Below, in pieces: positions 1 to 12,269 of a stretch of DNA of 64,000 nt. The notes below the pieces were generated by a model, which did not search any database, was not told the origin of the DNA, and saw only the letters and a program-made list of their open reading frames with translations. The DNA is from Blastomyces gilchristii SLH14081. Its lineage: Eukaryota; Ascomycota; Eurotiomycetes; Onygenales; Ajellomycetaceae. The stretch spans positions 244,922 to 308,921 of the forward strand of contig NW_003101677.1 in the NCBI RefSeq assembly GCF_000003855.2, read 5' to 3'. The translations under genes were made by a program, and so were the position numbers. Within the stretch, counting starts at the first letter, position 1. Every line of letters starts with the position of its first letter.

Positions 1-639
1 TAACAGTCTCTCAGATGCTTCAAGTTAGATCAGTACTAGAGTGATTGAGATCTAGAATATCTGCAGAATAGTAAATCATTATTAAGCTTAACTGATCAGG
101 TCTTATCTCTCTCACTCTAAACACTCACTTTCAGAGAATCAATATTTAAAAACTATCTGATTAGAACATCTCAGGTCTAGTAAGAACTTAGATGAGATGA
201 GATCTAGATGCTCTTAATAGATGATTAGTGTAAGCAAGACTGTGACAGTCAATTGATAGGCTGAAATACTGAGATTAGCAGCTGAAAGATTAGAGACTTA
301 ACTAGAATTGAGTAGCTCTGATATTATTCTTAATGAGAATCTTACTTATAAATAAGCTAGTTATAGAAGCTAGCTGAGTAGCAGCTCTTTAGAGAGAATA
401 ATAATCTCTGAAGCAGGTCTGAGAGAACAGAGACAGCAGTCAGTTATATAGAGTGTTAAAATATGTATATAGCTTAAGATATAAACTGTAGAGATCTTGT
501 TCTGTAGATCTCTCTTTATTTTACTTTACTTTTTTCTTTCTATTCTTTTCTATCTATCTATTTAATATGTCTATCTTTAAGACTGTGTTCTCTTTTCTTT
601 TGTCATAATATTATCAAATGATTTCAAAGTATCAGAAGA
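1..639. other. AT-rich repeat debris, unclassified
   Basis: Very AT-rich, almost free of CpG, and without an open frame longer than chance. The composition matches the transposon blocks elsewhere in the window, so this is probably RIP-decayed mobile DNA. I could not match it to another segment here or to a family. Confidence 0.5.
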
Positions 640-1806
640 TGTTAAAATACTGTAATTTATAAATAGTTTTTATATTCTGAGCTGAAATTTTCTGATTTTA
701 TATATCTGAAATTGATGAATGTATAATAGTTAACTTTATAAATATAGAAAAAACTCTGAGAATTAAAAGTTCTTAGATAGATGTTATAGTCTCTGACTGT
801 ATACATCTATAATTGAAAAATAATAATAATAATACTACTGTATACTCTCTATCAAGACTTTTCCTCTTCAGAGTCTTGATATTATAGAGAATATAAGTCT
901 ATTTCTATATAATAATATAAATATTATCAGTGAGATGTAGAGGAACTGATTATTTATATCTTAAAATAAAAGACTTTGTCAATAATTATATCAATATAGA
1001 GTTAATTCTTAAATTTAATAGAAATTTAGTATTACTGTTCTTAATTTCTTGCAGAATCTATTAAATATTGAGATATTAAAACTAGATTTAATATATCTCA
1101 CTGTGCAGAGATCAAAGACTCAGTCAAATCTTGAAATATACTGAATTTATAGTTGTTGATATGCTGTTAACTTGTTCTGTTAACTCATTATTCACTGATT
1201 ATATATTGAGTACTGTTATCAAGGTATCTTTTTGTATTATTCTGCCAGTGATGAGCCAGATTGAGAGAAGTGATACAAGAGTGAGACTTGGCATTGATAT
1301 CTAGATACATTGAAGACAGACAGAGTATTCACAGAAGTTGCACTTCAGAAGTGTCTGTTAATTATGTGCTTGATATTATTACTGAGGTATCTTTTTGTAT
1401 TTTTCTGCTGAGGATGAGCCAGATTGAAAAAGGGCGGTACAAGGGTGGGACTTGGTGTTGATGTTTTGGAACATCAAAGATGGACAGGGTTTTCGCAGAT
1501 ATTGCTTCTCAGATATCTTCACAATTACAGATCAGAGATCTTCCAAAATCGAGAAGATTGATGCATATGACTAGGTCTTTTCACCTTACAATTTGTATGG
1601 CAATTTGGCCCGGGGTTGTGGTGTGATAGAGGAGAACAGGGGATAATCCCACACAGAAGTTTCAAACAATGTCTGGTTCACATTTGGCTGGATAACTTCA
1701 CCACCACACGGGGTATGCAGTCAGCAATGGGGTCAAAATGCTCATATGATTGAGAGCTTTTTAATGAATTTATCGGCGGGTTCTTATTCAAAAAATCAAG
1801 TGAGTT
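640..1806 (+). repeat. Dispersed repeat, copy 1
   Basis: Segments at about 690-815, 880-1240 and 1384-1800 recur in inverted orientation at about 16085-16200, 16580-16900 and 16230-16560. The order of the first segment relative to the other two differs between copies, so at least one copy is rearranged. Inside copy 1 a stretch of about 115 bp (from about 1220) is directly repeated about 165 bp further on (from about 1384). The first copy is AT-shifted, whereas 1384-1800 keeps CpG and GGG-rich sequence. No coding family was recognised. Confidence 0.65.
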
Positions 1807-1850
1807 TATAATGAAGCAGTTGTAGAAGCTTCTGTGATCTGTGAATAAAA

Positions 1851-2281
1851 CATGAAATTATCAGATAGTTTAATATCTCTGATCACAGTATATCAGAGAA
1901 GTATAGTTTTTATAAGAAAGTGAAGAATAAACTTATATAAGAATGTATTTAGGTATTTCATAAGTATTATTAATAATTGTTATCAAATTCTGATTATATA
2001 AGTAATCACTGAATAAATTGAATAAGACTGAATTTAATCTTCAGTCTCAGTTCTATTCTGATTTTGAAAGAATGATTATCTTTCACAGTTTATTCTGAGA
2101 AATTACTTTCATTTCACTGTTCTTGAATTAAATCTGGTCATTTTTCATGTCATTTCTCTCAGAAAGAGTTCATTTTCAGATTTTTTTGAGGCTTGGTCCT
2201 GGTGGGACTCACGCCAAGAAATGTATGAGACCAGATCAAATGGGATCAAATGTGAAATTCATGGTCCCGGCGGCCAGTCTA
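1851..2281 (-). mobile_element. Terminal fragment of the TIR transposon family
   Basis: This stretch is the reverse complement of the left end of the element at 43619-49373 and matches it for roughly 430 bp. It ends in ...GGCCAGTCTA at 2281, the same terminus as the intact copy. The other end is not visible: the match stops near 1851, where a different repeat begins, so this copy is truncated or itself interrupted. The end retains more GC than the intact copy's interior. Confidence 0.75.
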
Positions 2282-2951
2282 GTCCTTACTATTAAGAATG
2301 CCAATCACAAGATTGCAACCTGTAGAGCAGATGAGATGAAAAAGATGTTCAATAAGACTCTTCAATCAATTGGAATCAAAATCTATAAAATCTACAGTCA
2401 CTCAACCACAACAAGATAATTCTATAGAATCTCAACTTACAGTGGATTCTACACCTTCTAATGAGTATATAGATAATCTTTATGTTATAGATAGATGTGG
2501 TGATGATTATTAATTAATTTTTGAAGATTACTATATTCAAAATATTTTCTTTACAGTGTGGTTTTCTGTATGCTGTGGCGCACTCACTACAGAGAGTGAG
2601 TAAGCATGGCACGGTTAATCTCCATTCTTCAGGGAAATTTACCTTTTGGCAAGGGAGTGGGCCGCAAAAAAAGAAAAGAGAGCCAAGCAATGACTTTCTC
2701 TCTTGGTGGGTTAGTATACTGAGAACCAACTGACGACGGGGACAAATATGAGTGGATGATGGAGAGATATTGGATCATTTTCCTGTTCGTTTATTTTTCT
2801 TTTCCCCCTCTTCTCACCTATTTTTATCCTCTTTGCCAGGCACAGATCACAGGCGACGGTAATTGTTGAAATTGGATCTGCCCGCAACCTAGGATCGGAA
2901 GATTGGCCGAAAAGAATCCATTGGAACTTACATAGTACATCGAAAACAATA
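2282..2951. other. Intergenic boundary between AT-rich block and gene island
   Basis: Base composition changes from AT-rich to balanced at about 2540. The region lies downstream of the oxidoreductase gene. No gene or RNA is recognised. Confidence 0.5.
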
Positions 2952-4257
2952 TCATGAAATCCCAGGTGTATCCGCAATGCGGAAAATATACTTAGTAGCG
3001 CTCGCCTTCCCCTCCTTCAGGTCCATCAATGCCTGCTGCACCCCTGCCAGACCACCAGGCCGAACTTCATACGGATGGCCCGAGAACTCCCGCAGCATCA
3101 GCGCCCGAGTGAAATACCGACACATCACAAAGCCCAAGCGTTCATTGTTCTCAAACCCAGCCATACCATGCACTGACCCCACCGAGATAGGCATGGCCCT
3201 TGCAGGCGACACGTCCATATTAGCCTCGGCCTCCACAACATCTATCAGCCCACCTGGGGCAACGCACTTCCTCAGTACCTCCGTGCTACGCTTGATGGCG
3301 ACGCAGTCGAGCGCATGGTGTACCGTGGAGTGTCCCGCTTGTTGTAGACTACTTGTGATTCCTTCAACAGTGGCCTTCAGCCCGCCGCGGTAGTCGACGA
3401 TTGCATCCCCTCTGCGCCGGTCGATAAGGGTTTCCACGTAATGCGAGCCTTTGCCGGCAACTGCGATGATGGGATGGATGTTACTCTTGCAAGCTAGCTT
3501 GATAGCGAAGGATCCCACGGCCGTGCTTGCGCCGTAGATGATTAGTGGAATTCGCTCCTGGGCAGGGACCCATGGGAACGGAAGGCGGTGGTTTGGGTAT
3601 AGAGATACAGCGGCGGTCAAGGTGGCGAGGGGGATCGTTGCGGCTTCTGTGTCGATTGAGGGGCAAATATCAGCACATTATATCTCTCGAGCGAACAGTG
3701 GTACGTCTAATAGGTATAAGTGATTTTCTTTTCGCGTCGCACCTTCAAACGATGTATGTTTTGGTAGATGGAAAGTTGTATGGCTCCAAGCAATCGCATA
3801 TTCGGCGTAGGAGCCACCCGGCATACACATTTCATGAAATGCCGCAACCCGATCGCCCGGCTAACAAAAGGTGCAGGTCCAAGTTAGCTTTTGCTCGTTT
3901 CAACTTCCTTGTTCGGTTTCACGAGAGGTTAAAATCAATGGCCCCGTCGCGTATTTAATAAGTATCGATTCGATCGATAAATACCTTAAATTCTACAACA
4001 TTCGCGCCAACTGCCTGAACGATCCCAGCAATATCATCCCCTTGATTGACTCCCTTCCCAGCTCTCTGAAGCGTTCCAGACATGCCATTGTCATCGTCAA
4101 CGTCCCCCGACAGCGCCGCCCACTCCGGCATCTTCCAGTCTTTCGGGTTTGAGCCCGACACGATCACTTTGATCATGACCTGGTCATCATTTGGTTTGGG
4201 GACAGGACTGTCCACGATTTTGATGGTCGGCCCGGCGTAGTTGATTGCCTCCTTCAT
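2952..4257 (-). CDS. Zinc-independent MDR-family oxidoreductase (quinone/enoyl reductase-like)
   Basis: Three exons in transcript order: 3985-4257, 3743-3860 and 2952-3646, giving 361 residues. The first intron is phase 0 and the second phase 1, both with GT...AG. The N-terminal GroES-like fold includes SGSNPKDWK (about 33-41) and KPGDRVAAF (about 91-99). The Rossmann part follows EEAATIPLATLTAA (130-143) and carries the nucleotide-binding loop GASTAVG (169-175). The structural-zinc cysteine cluster of classical alcohol dehydrogenases is absent, which points to the NADPH-dependent quinone oxidoreductase/trans-enoyl reductase branch. Fungal relatives include polyketide trans-ER proteins and toxin-extruding-protein-like enzymes; no synthase gene is near, so the substrate is unknown. 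The gene lies about 0.7 kb from repeat debris but is itself intact. Confidence 0.85.
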
Positions 4258-5463
4258 AGTGGGCTAGGTTCTGTAACGAAAGAAAGAAAGAAAAACTAAA
4301 AAATACGATGAACGGAGAGGAATTGATTGATTTACACGCGCCACAACACAAGGGGCATTATTATTGTAGCCCTATTATTCCTCTAGTGGGGCGCCATTGA
4401 CTATTGCTCTCGAATAAATGGTCCCAACGATGATGTCACAGGGCCCAGTGCATTTCTCCCGAGCTCAGATGAGGGTTTTTTGGGCCACTATAGTTTATTT
4501 CCTCCATAAGGCGTAGAAATGAGGTCCTAGGTAGAAAAGCATTTTTCAGTTCTGATTGATGGTTCGCAAAAGATATCATCACGAATCCGGGCTACAAACT
4601 TGAACAATCCATAGTCTGTAAATGCTCCATTGGATGAGAACACATAGAAATTTGAGTCAGTCAAAAGAATATATCTGGCTACCAAGCATGTATGGTATAT
4701 ATACTAGAGCAAGGAATTGTATTCTCTTTCCATATCTCTTTTTCTTTGTTACAAAGGGTGGCAATCGTAAGAAAGTCCGCACTAACCATCTCAAAGAGAC
4801 ATTGCAAGGCTCAATTGAATGTGGCCAATCGTCATGGAATTAGGACAACCGCCGAAAAACCAGTTCCATGGAATCTGGATAGATAGAATGAAAGAAGTTT
4901 CCCCTAACGTTTTGCCTTCTTGGTTGCGGCGTACGAAAGGGCTTGTTATTGGATGTTTGAGAACTAAAAGAAACATCAATCGGGTTAGGTTGCAGACTGG
5001 AGGTTTAGGTGGGGGAAACTGCCAGGTTTGAAGATGATTTGCTGGGATGGCTGCCAGAATGCAAGAATTAATTAATTAATTAATTAATTTACTTTTTGGA
5101 AGTTTTTCTTCATAGACACCCAAAGGAGATCCCCAGGCTGGGGGAAGGGAATAGTAACTAATAACTTCGTTAACTAGTTAAGTTAATTACGATCTGTGAC
5201 ATAAGCAACCCTTTGAGGCTCTTTCACCTCTTCAAAGCCGTACATGTAGATACAGATATGCATGGGCATGCGATCATAGGCTTGATATTGTTGGTTCCTC
5301 TTCTCCTCCTCGCAGATTCCGAGCAGCCAGTCATGAACTCTTCAGCAACGGTTGGCTGAATTGACCAGCGTCTGAATTTTTTGCACGCAAGGACACGAAG
5401 GAGACGTTTATCATACGGAGTGCATCAAAAAGAAATGAAATGCACAGGAAATGCTTGAATATC
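4258..5463. other. Intergenic region with short AATT tract
   Basis: This is the 5' flank of the oxidoreductase. It contains an (ATTA)n tract at about 5066-5090. No gene is recognised; the short open frames here lack family resemblance. Confidence 0.5.
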
Positions 5464-5755
5464 TGTCAGGAAAAAGAGGTTATACACTACTGAACGCCAC
5501 CAACATCGTATTACTGAACGCCACCAACATCGTATTACTACAATATTTCTCATCATCATCAGCTTACTACAACGCTCGTCTAATACTCGCTTATGCTAGC
5601 TCTCTTGGCTCGCACATATATTTTACTATAAATAGCTCCATCTTTTGTATGAAATAGATATATTAGATAGTGTACGGATAATAGAACAAGCAGATCTTGA
5701 TACAGATAAGATTCATATGTCTTCAACATATTCATCCGTGACACCCAATCCGACA
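5464..5755 (+). mobile_element. Solo Copia LTR with TSD
   Basis: Begins TGTCAGGAAAAAGAGG and ends CCGACA, and is closely similar to the two LTRs at 40412-40679 and 59583-59850 in reverse complement. It is flanked by a perfect 5-bp TSD, ATATC (5459-5463 and 5756-5760). No internal retrotransposon sequence remains, so it is a solo LTR left by LTR-LTR recombination. It is 292 bp against 268 bp in the paired LTRs; the extra 24 bp are a tandem duplication near 5488-5538 (two copies of a unit containing ACGCCACCAACATCGTATTA). CpG sites are retained, so it escaped heavy RIP. Confidence 0.92.
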
Positions 5756-5760
5756 ATATC

Positions 5761-7073
5761 TCTCATCCTAGGATCCCCCGACAAAACGCACCAAATAGGT
5801 CTACGGCTCCTCGGAAGTCAGAGCAAGATGCCAATGTTATTCCAGGTCAGCCACGTTTCCCTGCGGGTTGGCGATGGATGCAACCTCTAACGCTCACCTC
5901 GGATGCAGCAGTAGCGCCGGAGACATATCATGGGCGGGGTTTGGCCTTGCGTGGGGGGCTATTATTGGTTCCTCAGACTGATGCAGAAAGGGGCCTGTGT
6001 GCAGCTATGCAGGCGGTTATACGAGCGATGGCGCTGATAACTGCTCTGTGGAGCTGCTCAGTGGAGCTGCTCAGTGCTAGAAAGCAACGAACGAGCTGAG
6101 CCAAAGATGCTTCGAGGTTGGGGACAGCCGTTTGAGTTTGAGACTTGCGGAAGACCAAAACAACTTTCGCAAACGCTGCTGGCGAGATGGCCTTGTTGTG
6201 GCTCTTTTCCTAGGTACTCCACTTTGTTGCCGTCCGTCCCCCCTCCCGCTGCTTTTTAGCTTCGTCGAGAAGGAATCTCAAGACGCCAATTCTATGCGCC
6301 ATCTCTGTTAGCCTGAACTCTCATGTCTGGAGTGTTGAGTTGACTGTGGGATTTGTGGCGATTATTTTTGCTGAGCTTTTGACTTCGTACGCTATCCAAA
6401 AGAAACCGACTATGAACGGTATTTATAGGGTCAAGGAGCTACTGAAAGAGAACATTGACATCTCATAATCTAGTCAACCGTTCATTATTTGAGTCTGATA
6501 TGCCAAACTAAAATTCGCGGTGCTCAGGCCTTTGAGCAGGTTCAGTCAGTCCTTCGGTGTTGAATTGGTCGCAAATCTTACCATACCGAACATCTGTGGA
6601 GTGAGTGTCTCGTCAGAAAGTTAATGTGAGGTCCGGCAGAGGTCGGGCAAGACACTACGCCGAGTAAAGATAGGTTGCACCCTCTCACCCGTCCGGGACA
6701 GCAGGCCGGTCACTCGCGCTGGATGGCGTTTCCGATCTCCGCGACGTTAGCAGTTGAAAGTCTGCACACTAAGACTTATGCAGTAAGCGGACGGGATAAT
6801 CGAGCTGATTCCTTAGTCTAGACACAGCAGCTAAAGCAGTCTGGTTATGTTCAAGCGAGGACTGCCAAAAGACGAGGATGGGGAGGCCAGGCTCCCCCTC
6901 GTGTGTACTGGGTTCATTCATATATATCGGTGTTCCCGAGCTCGTGGAAGCCCCAAAAACAAACATCTTTTGACGATTTCCTGGTAACACAGGTATTATT
7001 TGATCATTACTTCTCTCGATTTGATTTTTCTTTTTGCTTTTTGCTCCCTTTGCTCCTCGAGAAGTAAATAAAA
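5761..7073. other. Intergenic region upstream of methyltransferase
   Basis: Balanced composition with no gene recognised. A 13-bp direct duplication (GTGGAGCTGCTCA twice) lies at about 6049-6074. The part just before 7074 is the promoter and 5' leader of the methyltransferase and contains pyrimidine-rich runs. Confidence 0.5.
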
Positions 7074-8391
7074 ATGACACACCAAACTGAGACAATTGTG
7101 CAGCCCTCTGCACCAAACCCCGGGATTATCGATATCGATGTAGTGACTCCCTGGCGACCTTTCCTCAATACTCTTCTTTCAAAGGTCTATAGAACTAACA
7201 ACCGAAACAGACAGAATTCGCAGATTGCGCCTCAATCAGCGCGACTGTTGGCGGTTCCTCCCTTGGAACCTCGCTCTCCTCCTCAATCCTAGAATATAGA
7301 TATGGTGAGCGTCATCCCAACAAAATTCTGCGCTTCCGGTCGGGTCAGCATTTCGTGCTAATGCTGTTATGCCCTTTTCTTGCCACGTTATAGAAAATGG
7401 AAGGAGATACCACGGATTCAGGAACGGATCGTATATGTTACCAAATGACGAAGCGGAGCAGGAGCGGCTCGAATTACACCACCACATCTTTCGCCTTATA
7501 CTAGGCGGTCGGCTCTTCCGAGCGCCCATTACCGCGAAGCCGAAGAGAGTGCTAGACTTCGGGACAGCAACAGGTGCATGGGCTATTGATTTTGCTGATG
7601 AATTCCACACTGCCACCGTGATCGGGAACGACTTGAGCCCCATTCAACCTTCCTGGGTGCCTCCCAATTGCAAGTTTTATGTCGATGATGTTGAGAGTGA
7701 ATGGGTGTATACGTCAGATGAGGCATTCGATTTTATCCATGCGCGGGGGATGGGCGGGAGCATTAAGGATTGGAACACATTGTACAGCCGCGCACTCCAG
7801 CACCTGAAGCCTGGAGGGTGGATTGAAATGCAAGAATATGAAGCGTGGGTTCACTCCGACGACGACCCGACGCTTAAGAAGTGCCCCAATACATCCCGCT
7901 GGCTAGCCCTACTAGATGAAGCGAGTATAAAATTTGGGAAACGCCTGAATGTTGCTGGTGAGCAGAAGCAGAATCTGATCAACGCTGGCTTCAAGAATGT
8001 CCAGGATGATATATACAAGGTATGTCTCTTCATCCTGATTGAGCGATTTTTGTTTTTCTTTCTTTCTTAGACTTTCCCCTCTTCTTCTTCTTCTTCATTC
8101 TACATAACCCCCTTCCCTACAGAATATAGATACTAACAAGTATCGTCCCCGCAGGTCCCAATGGGGACATGGCCCAAAGACCCCAAACTCAAGGAGGTGG
8201 GCGCATTCCAAATGGAACACATGTGCAGCTGCATCGAATCATTCACCCTGGCCCTTTTCACCCGCATCCTCGGCTGGAACATAGACGAAACCAAAGTCCT
8301 GTGCGATGCGGTGCGAAAGGAATTCCGTGACCCCAAAAACCATCTCTTGACGGTTTTCCACTTCGTATACGGACAGCGGCCGACGTCCTAG
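7074..8391 (+). CDS. LaeA-like SAM-dependent methyltransferase
   Basis: Four exons, 7074-7139, 7211-7304, 7394-8019 and 8155-8391, give 340 residues. Introns are 71, 89 and 135 nt; the first carries a CTAAC-type branch site. The N-terminus is short and acidic, followed by the family hallmark SSILEYRYENGRRYHGFRNG (about 46-65) and YMLPNDEAEQERL. SAM-binding motif I is VLDFGTATGAW (106-116), with the acidic motif II residue in GNDLSPIQP (about 131-139). A later LKPGGWIEMQE is the post-I/III strand. This architecture is that of the fungal LaeA/UMTA-type methyltransferases, many of which affect secondary metabolism; the methyl acceptor cannot be read from sequence. It is one of many such paralogues in a typical genome and is not evidently LaeA itself. 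Confidence 0.92.
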
Positions 8392-9779
8392 GTTAAATCG
8401 AAAAGAAAGGGGGAGCACGATTCTATTTTGATTATCGTCGTGCTTGCTGGTTTGATCATGATGATGCAATGATGACGAAAACGATCACTTGCGTTAGCGG
8501 AAAGAAGGGGGGGGTTTGATATTTTGCTTAACGCCGGGGGAAGTGGTGCTGGGTTGCCGATGGACACTTGCCTGTTATTTGCAGTAACGTTTCATGGGAT
8601 AATGATACCTCAGGTATATTCTTATACCTCATTGTTTGGAGATTGGTGAATGTTGACATAGCTCCTAGGGTGGTGTGGTGTTACATTACCTTCACCATCA
8701 ACCTCTTGTGATGTTAACTAATGAGATTTTGGAGTCTTGGGTGCTGAAGCCCTGGTCGACGTGCTTTTTTGTTTCATTAAATTTTCTCCCCAAGTTTACT
8801 TGTCAAGCTTGCACACTTTAATTATTTTTTTTCTAATAGGTATAAATTCGCTCTCTTATTTCTTTCATTTTCGGCTCCAACATAGCCTATATTCATTTAG
8901 CATATAGTAACTGTCATCTCCGATTTCCCCATTCATTCATTCTTTCTTTCTTTAGCAAGTTAATGAAAATCCTCGCTTAGCGCCTGACACCGGACACAGG
9001 CGAACCGTTATACTCCATCTATGTCAATTGAACCTAACTAGTGGCAAGCAATTCGTAGCAAGTAGGGAAATTTACTTGCCGACGACTCCACCGGCCTCCA
9101 CGTAGTTCCATGTTTTTGTGGGGTAAAACGTATCTGTGGGGGAGGAGAAGCGTGATGTACCAGAGAAGAGAAGAAAGAAGACAAAAGAAATCCATGCATG
9201 CATGCTCTGTTGATTTCCACAGGAGGAAATGATCAATCATCAGGCGTGGTCGTGGTTAACAAAAACCCCCACTCCTCGTCTCGTCTCGTCCATTTCGTAA
9301 TATTTTGATATCTGGTGACGGGTGGCGTCCTTTTTGATGTCAAGTCTCCTGTTATATGACCTGAAAACTCCCTCTGAAAAAGGCGTCTTTTGGTCTGAAA
9401 TGAGCACTTATTCTGCTCCTCCTAAAGATTGAAAACTGGCAGCAGGGGAAAGATATCCAGCATATATAAGGAAACACTAGAGAAGAGGATACTAACATTC
9501 TTTCCTCCTTTTTTCTTCTTTCCGTCTCAAAATGACATAGGTTCCCCACCCCTCTCTGTCTGTCACTAGTTACCAAAGGGCATTCTAAGCTAAAGGGAAT
9601 CTCCACCGGGCTTCCCGAGGGATAGGTACGTGTATGATGAGGGAAGTGCTCGGGGTTTGTTCGGAGATATGGAAAACTACTATGTATAGTTAGTTGATAA
9701 TGATATAATAATATAATAATAAGGGCGGTTCAGAAGAGCAAAGTTATCGGGCCAGTTCGGTTGTGGGCCCTGATAGAAT

Positions 9780-10034
9780 AGTTCGGTTTGATTCAGTTCG
9801 GGAACTAAGAAAATCTAACCTAACTTGGTTAGATCTCAGAGATCTTAACCCCACACAAACCGGATAGTGGAAGAATCTTATTATTATATGATAGTGGTGT
9901 CAGCAAGATCGCCATACAAACCCCACTTCAGATTCCGCTTACTAATAACTTATCAATCACCACCTCAACCTCACCCACCACAAAGCATTTTGCTAGCAGA
10001 GGCTAGAATCTGAGCCCCGAACTAGACCGAACCA
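9780..10034. repeat. Possible small inverted-repeat element
   Basis: AGTTCGGTTTGATTCAGTTCGGG at the left and CCCCGAACTAGACCGAACC at the right form an imperfect inverted repeat about 250 bp apart. Inside, ATCTAACC (9813-9820), GGTTAGATCTC (9827-9837) and GAGATCTTAACC (9839-9850) can pair in two alternative hairpins. There is no confirmed TSD, so MITE status is unproven. Confidence 0.35.
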
Positions 10035-10820
10035 ATAAATTCTCAATTCTGTCGAAGATAGAATCTTCTTCTTTTTTTTTTCCCCCTGCATTGTGATCAG
10101 TATGGATCCTTGAATATGCTCAGCACAACTTATGTTTCTATTAATGATAGAGAGTATGTGGCGAAAGGACATGTGCTGTCAGCATCTCAATTCATATATT
10201 CTTCTAAAAGAAAAACAATATAATATTCATTTTCTGACTTAAAAGATTTAAAAAAGAAAAAAAAAAAAAAAAAGAGGCGGGTATCACCATCCTTACTTTG
10301 CAGCACAAGACTACTGGAAAATGATGTAGTAGTTAAAACAGAGCCGTGAATTATATCGACGAGCACAGAGATAGGAGATAGGTACTGGTTTATGGAACGG
10401 TTCATCGCTTACCGCCCAGACAGACCGCTGTCCCCTTTCCATCGTCTAGTCTAGTATGGGGTAATGGGTACCTTGCAAGTCAAAGGCTCGGCTATCTAAG
10501 CGTTCAAACTTTTTCTTTTTATATGGCAAACGCCTGGTTGGGTGGCGGCATGAAACAAACTCAAGGCGGGTCGCAGTGGGCCATGTTGAACCCGTGCACC
10601 CTTGGAAGTCTATCCATGGATGGATGTTCTATACCAAGAGAGGCATCTACGAGAGAGTGCCCAGGTGTGTTCTGTAGGGATATATCGATAATCAGCAGCA
10701 TTGATTTGAAAATGAGCAAGTGTTGAGTTTGCCGCGGATGAGAAGCTCAGAGATTTCAAAAGGGGGCTAAATAACGAGAGGCTTGAACTTGGCGTCTCAG
10801 AGTCCGGCGGTGGAGGGACA

Positions 10821-10988
10821 CAGATGGATGAAAAGCGTAGAAAAGAGTTACTGTGATACTATTTGCACACCAAACCCAGATGGATGAAAAGCGTAGAAAA
10901 GAGTTACTGTGATACTATTTGCACACCGAACCCAGATGGATGAAAAGCGTAGAAAAGAGTTACTGTGATACTATTTGCACACCGAACC
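10821..10988 (+). repeat. Tandem repeat, 3 x 56 bp
   Basis: The unit beginning CAGATGGATGAAAAGCGTAG starts at 10821, 10877 and 10933, and a truncated fourth start (CAGATT) is at 10989. Copies are almost identical (CCAAAC versus CCGAAC at the unit end). Non-coding. Confidence 0.95.
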
Positions 10989-12269
10989 CAGATTAGGGAA
11001 CAGTTCATTCATAACTTTGTACGTCTGCAAATACGGTAACGGGTCTTAGAGTGCTGAATCCCATCGCGATTTGGCCGCTGCGCCTTGGCAAAGTGTCAGC
11101 CAAGCCTCATCTCCCGACTGAAGAACAAACCACAACCACTCACCTCGGAGAATAGCCATACCAGAAACCGCTTGGCTCCTAAGCCTCAATACCGAAAATA
11201 TTCATTATGTTTCCCGGAGAAGAAGCCGGAAGTCGGCGGGAATTGTTCACTGCTTGGCGGGCTTGGCGGCCGCTGGTGCCAAGCATTCCGAAGAAAGCTT
11301 AATTGTCTCAAGCGTTCTAGCGCCGATCCGCACCACCAAGACGACCGCCGTGAAGAAAAAAAGTTTACAGAGAAATCTAGGAATGTTATTATTGTTGTTA
11401 TGCAACCCTGGGACGCTGTTGTTACTTTCAGGGCTTCCCTGGACGGAGGGAAAGGCTATATAATATGGCCTTTATTTATGCTCATGCCATAAACTCAACG
11501 GCCGGGACTGGGGAAGTCCGTACCCACACCTTTATGGACAGCAATATGATACATTATTATTAGTAACGAGTGTGCGGCATGCCGGGGAGAGAGGAGGGGG
11601 GAAGAGATAGAAGATGTGGTGATCCGCAATCCCGGAGAAGGGTACATCTGATCGAGATTACAAACTACTATTATAGAAAGCAACGGCAGGTGATGTCGCC
11701 ACTCCCTACAACTTTATTTAGAGATATTAACTAAACAACTGTATACAGACTCAGAGGCGGCGGGCGTGCCTTTCCGACTCAACAAAAATGTAGCGCCTTC
11801 AGGCACCAGGCTCCTGTTTAGGGCATAATAAGGATAGTTGATAAGGCCCCTGGGTTGGGGAGAAAGAAAATATGGAGATAAGGCCAAAAAAAAGGCGCCC
11901 CGATTTCCACTTTCACTCGGCTCCGAATTCTATTTAGCATTATTTAGAGGTGGTTTCCCGGCGCAAGGAGAAGGCGGGTTCCCAAGACCAGAAGTGGAAA
12001 CGGAGAATCCGTTCAAAACCCTGTTTCTCTCCTTATGTATTCCTGGTTCTCTTCTTTATTTCAATTCCATATTTTTTTTAATATTGTCTTTCGTCATTTA
12101 GCCGTTCTCCTACTCCCGCACCCTTTTATTACTCACAATACCCCACACCATACAGGGAAAGCCTCTGCAGGCTTGTTGTTTTAACAGCTCGTTCGGACGT
12201 CGACAATTGAGAAGTTGATAACCTTGAACGTCCGGATTTTCCGCCAAGGGGGGCAGGTTCAAAAGAAGG

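Larger units (their letters stand above)
8392..12269. other. Long intergenic region (3.9 kb) with small repeats
   Basis: No gene recognised. It holds an inverted-repeat stretch at about 9780-10034 and three 56-bp tandem copies at 10821-10988, listed separately. Open frames near 11085-11492 and 11838-12101 start at non-ATG codons and resemble nothing. The final 200-300 bp should be the transporter promoter and leader. Confidence 0.5.

Noticed and set aside
11085..11492. 135-codon plus-strand open frame
   Set aside because: Starts at TTG, contains no recognisable domain, and lies in repeat-containing intergenic DNA.
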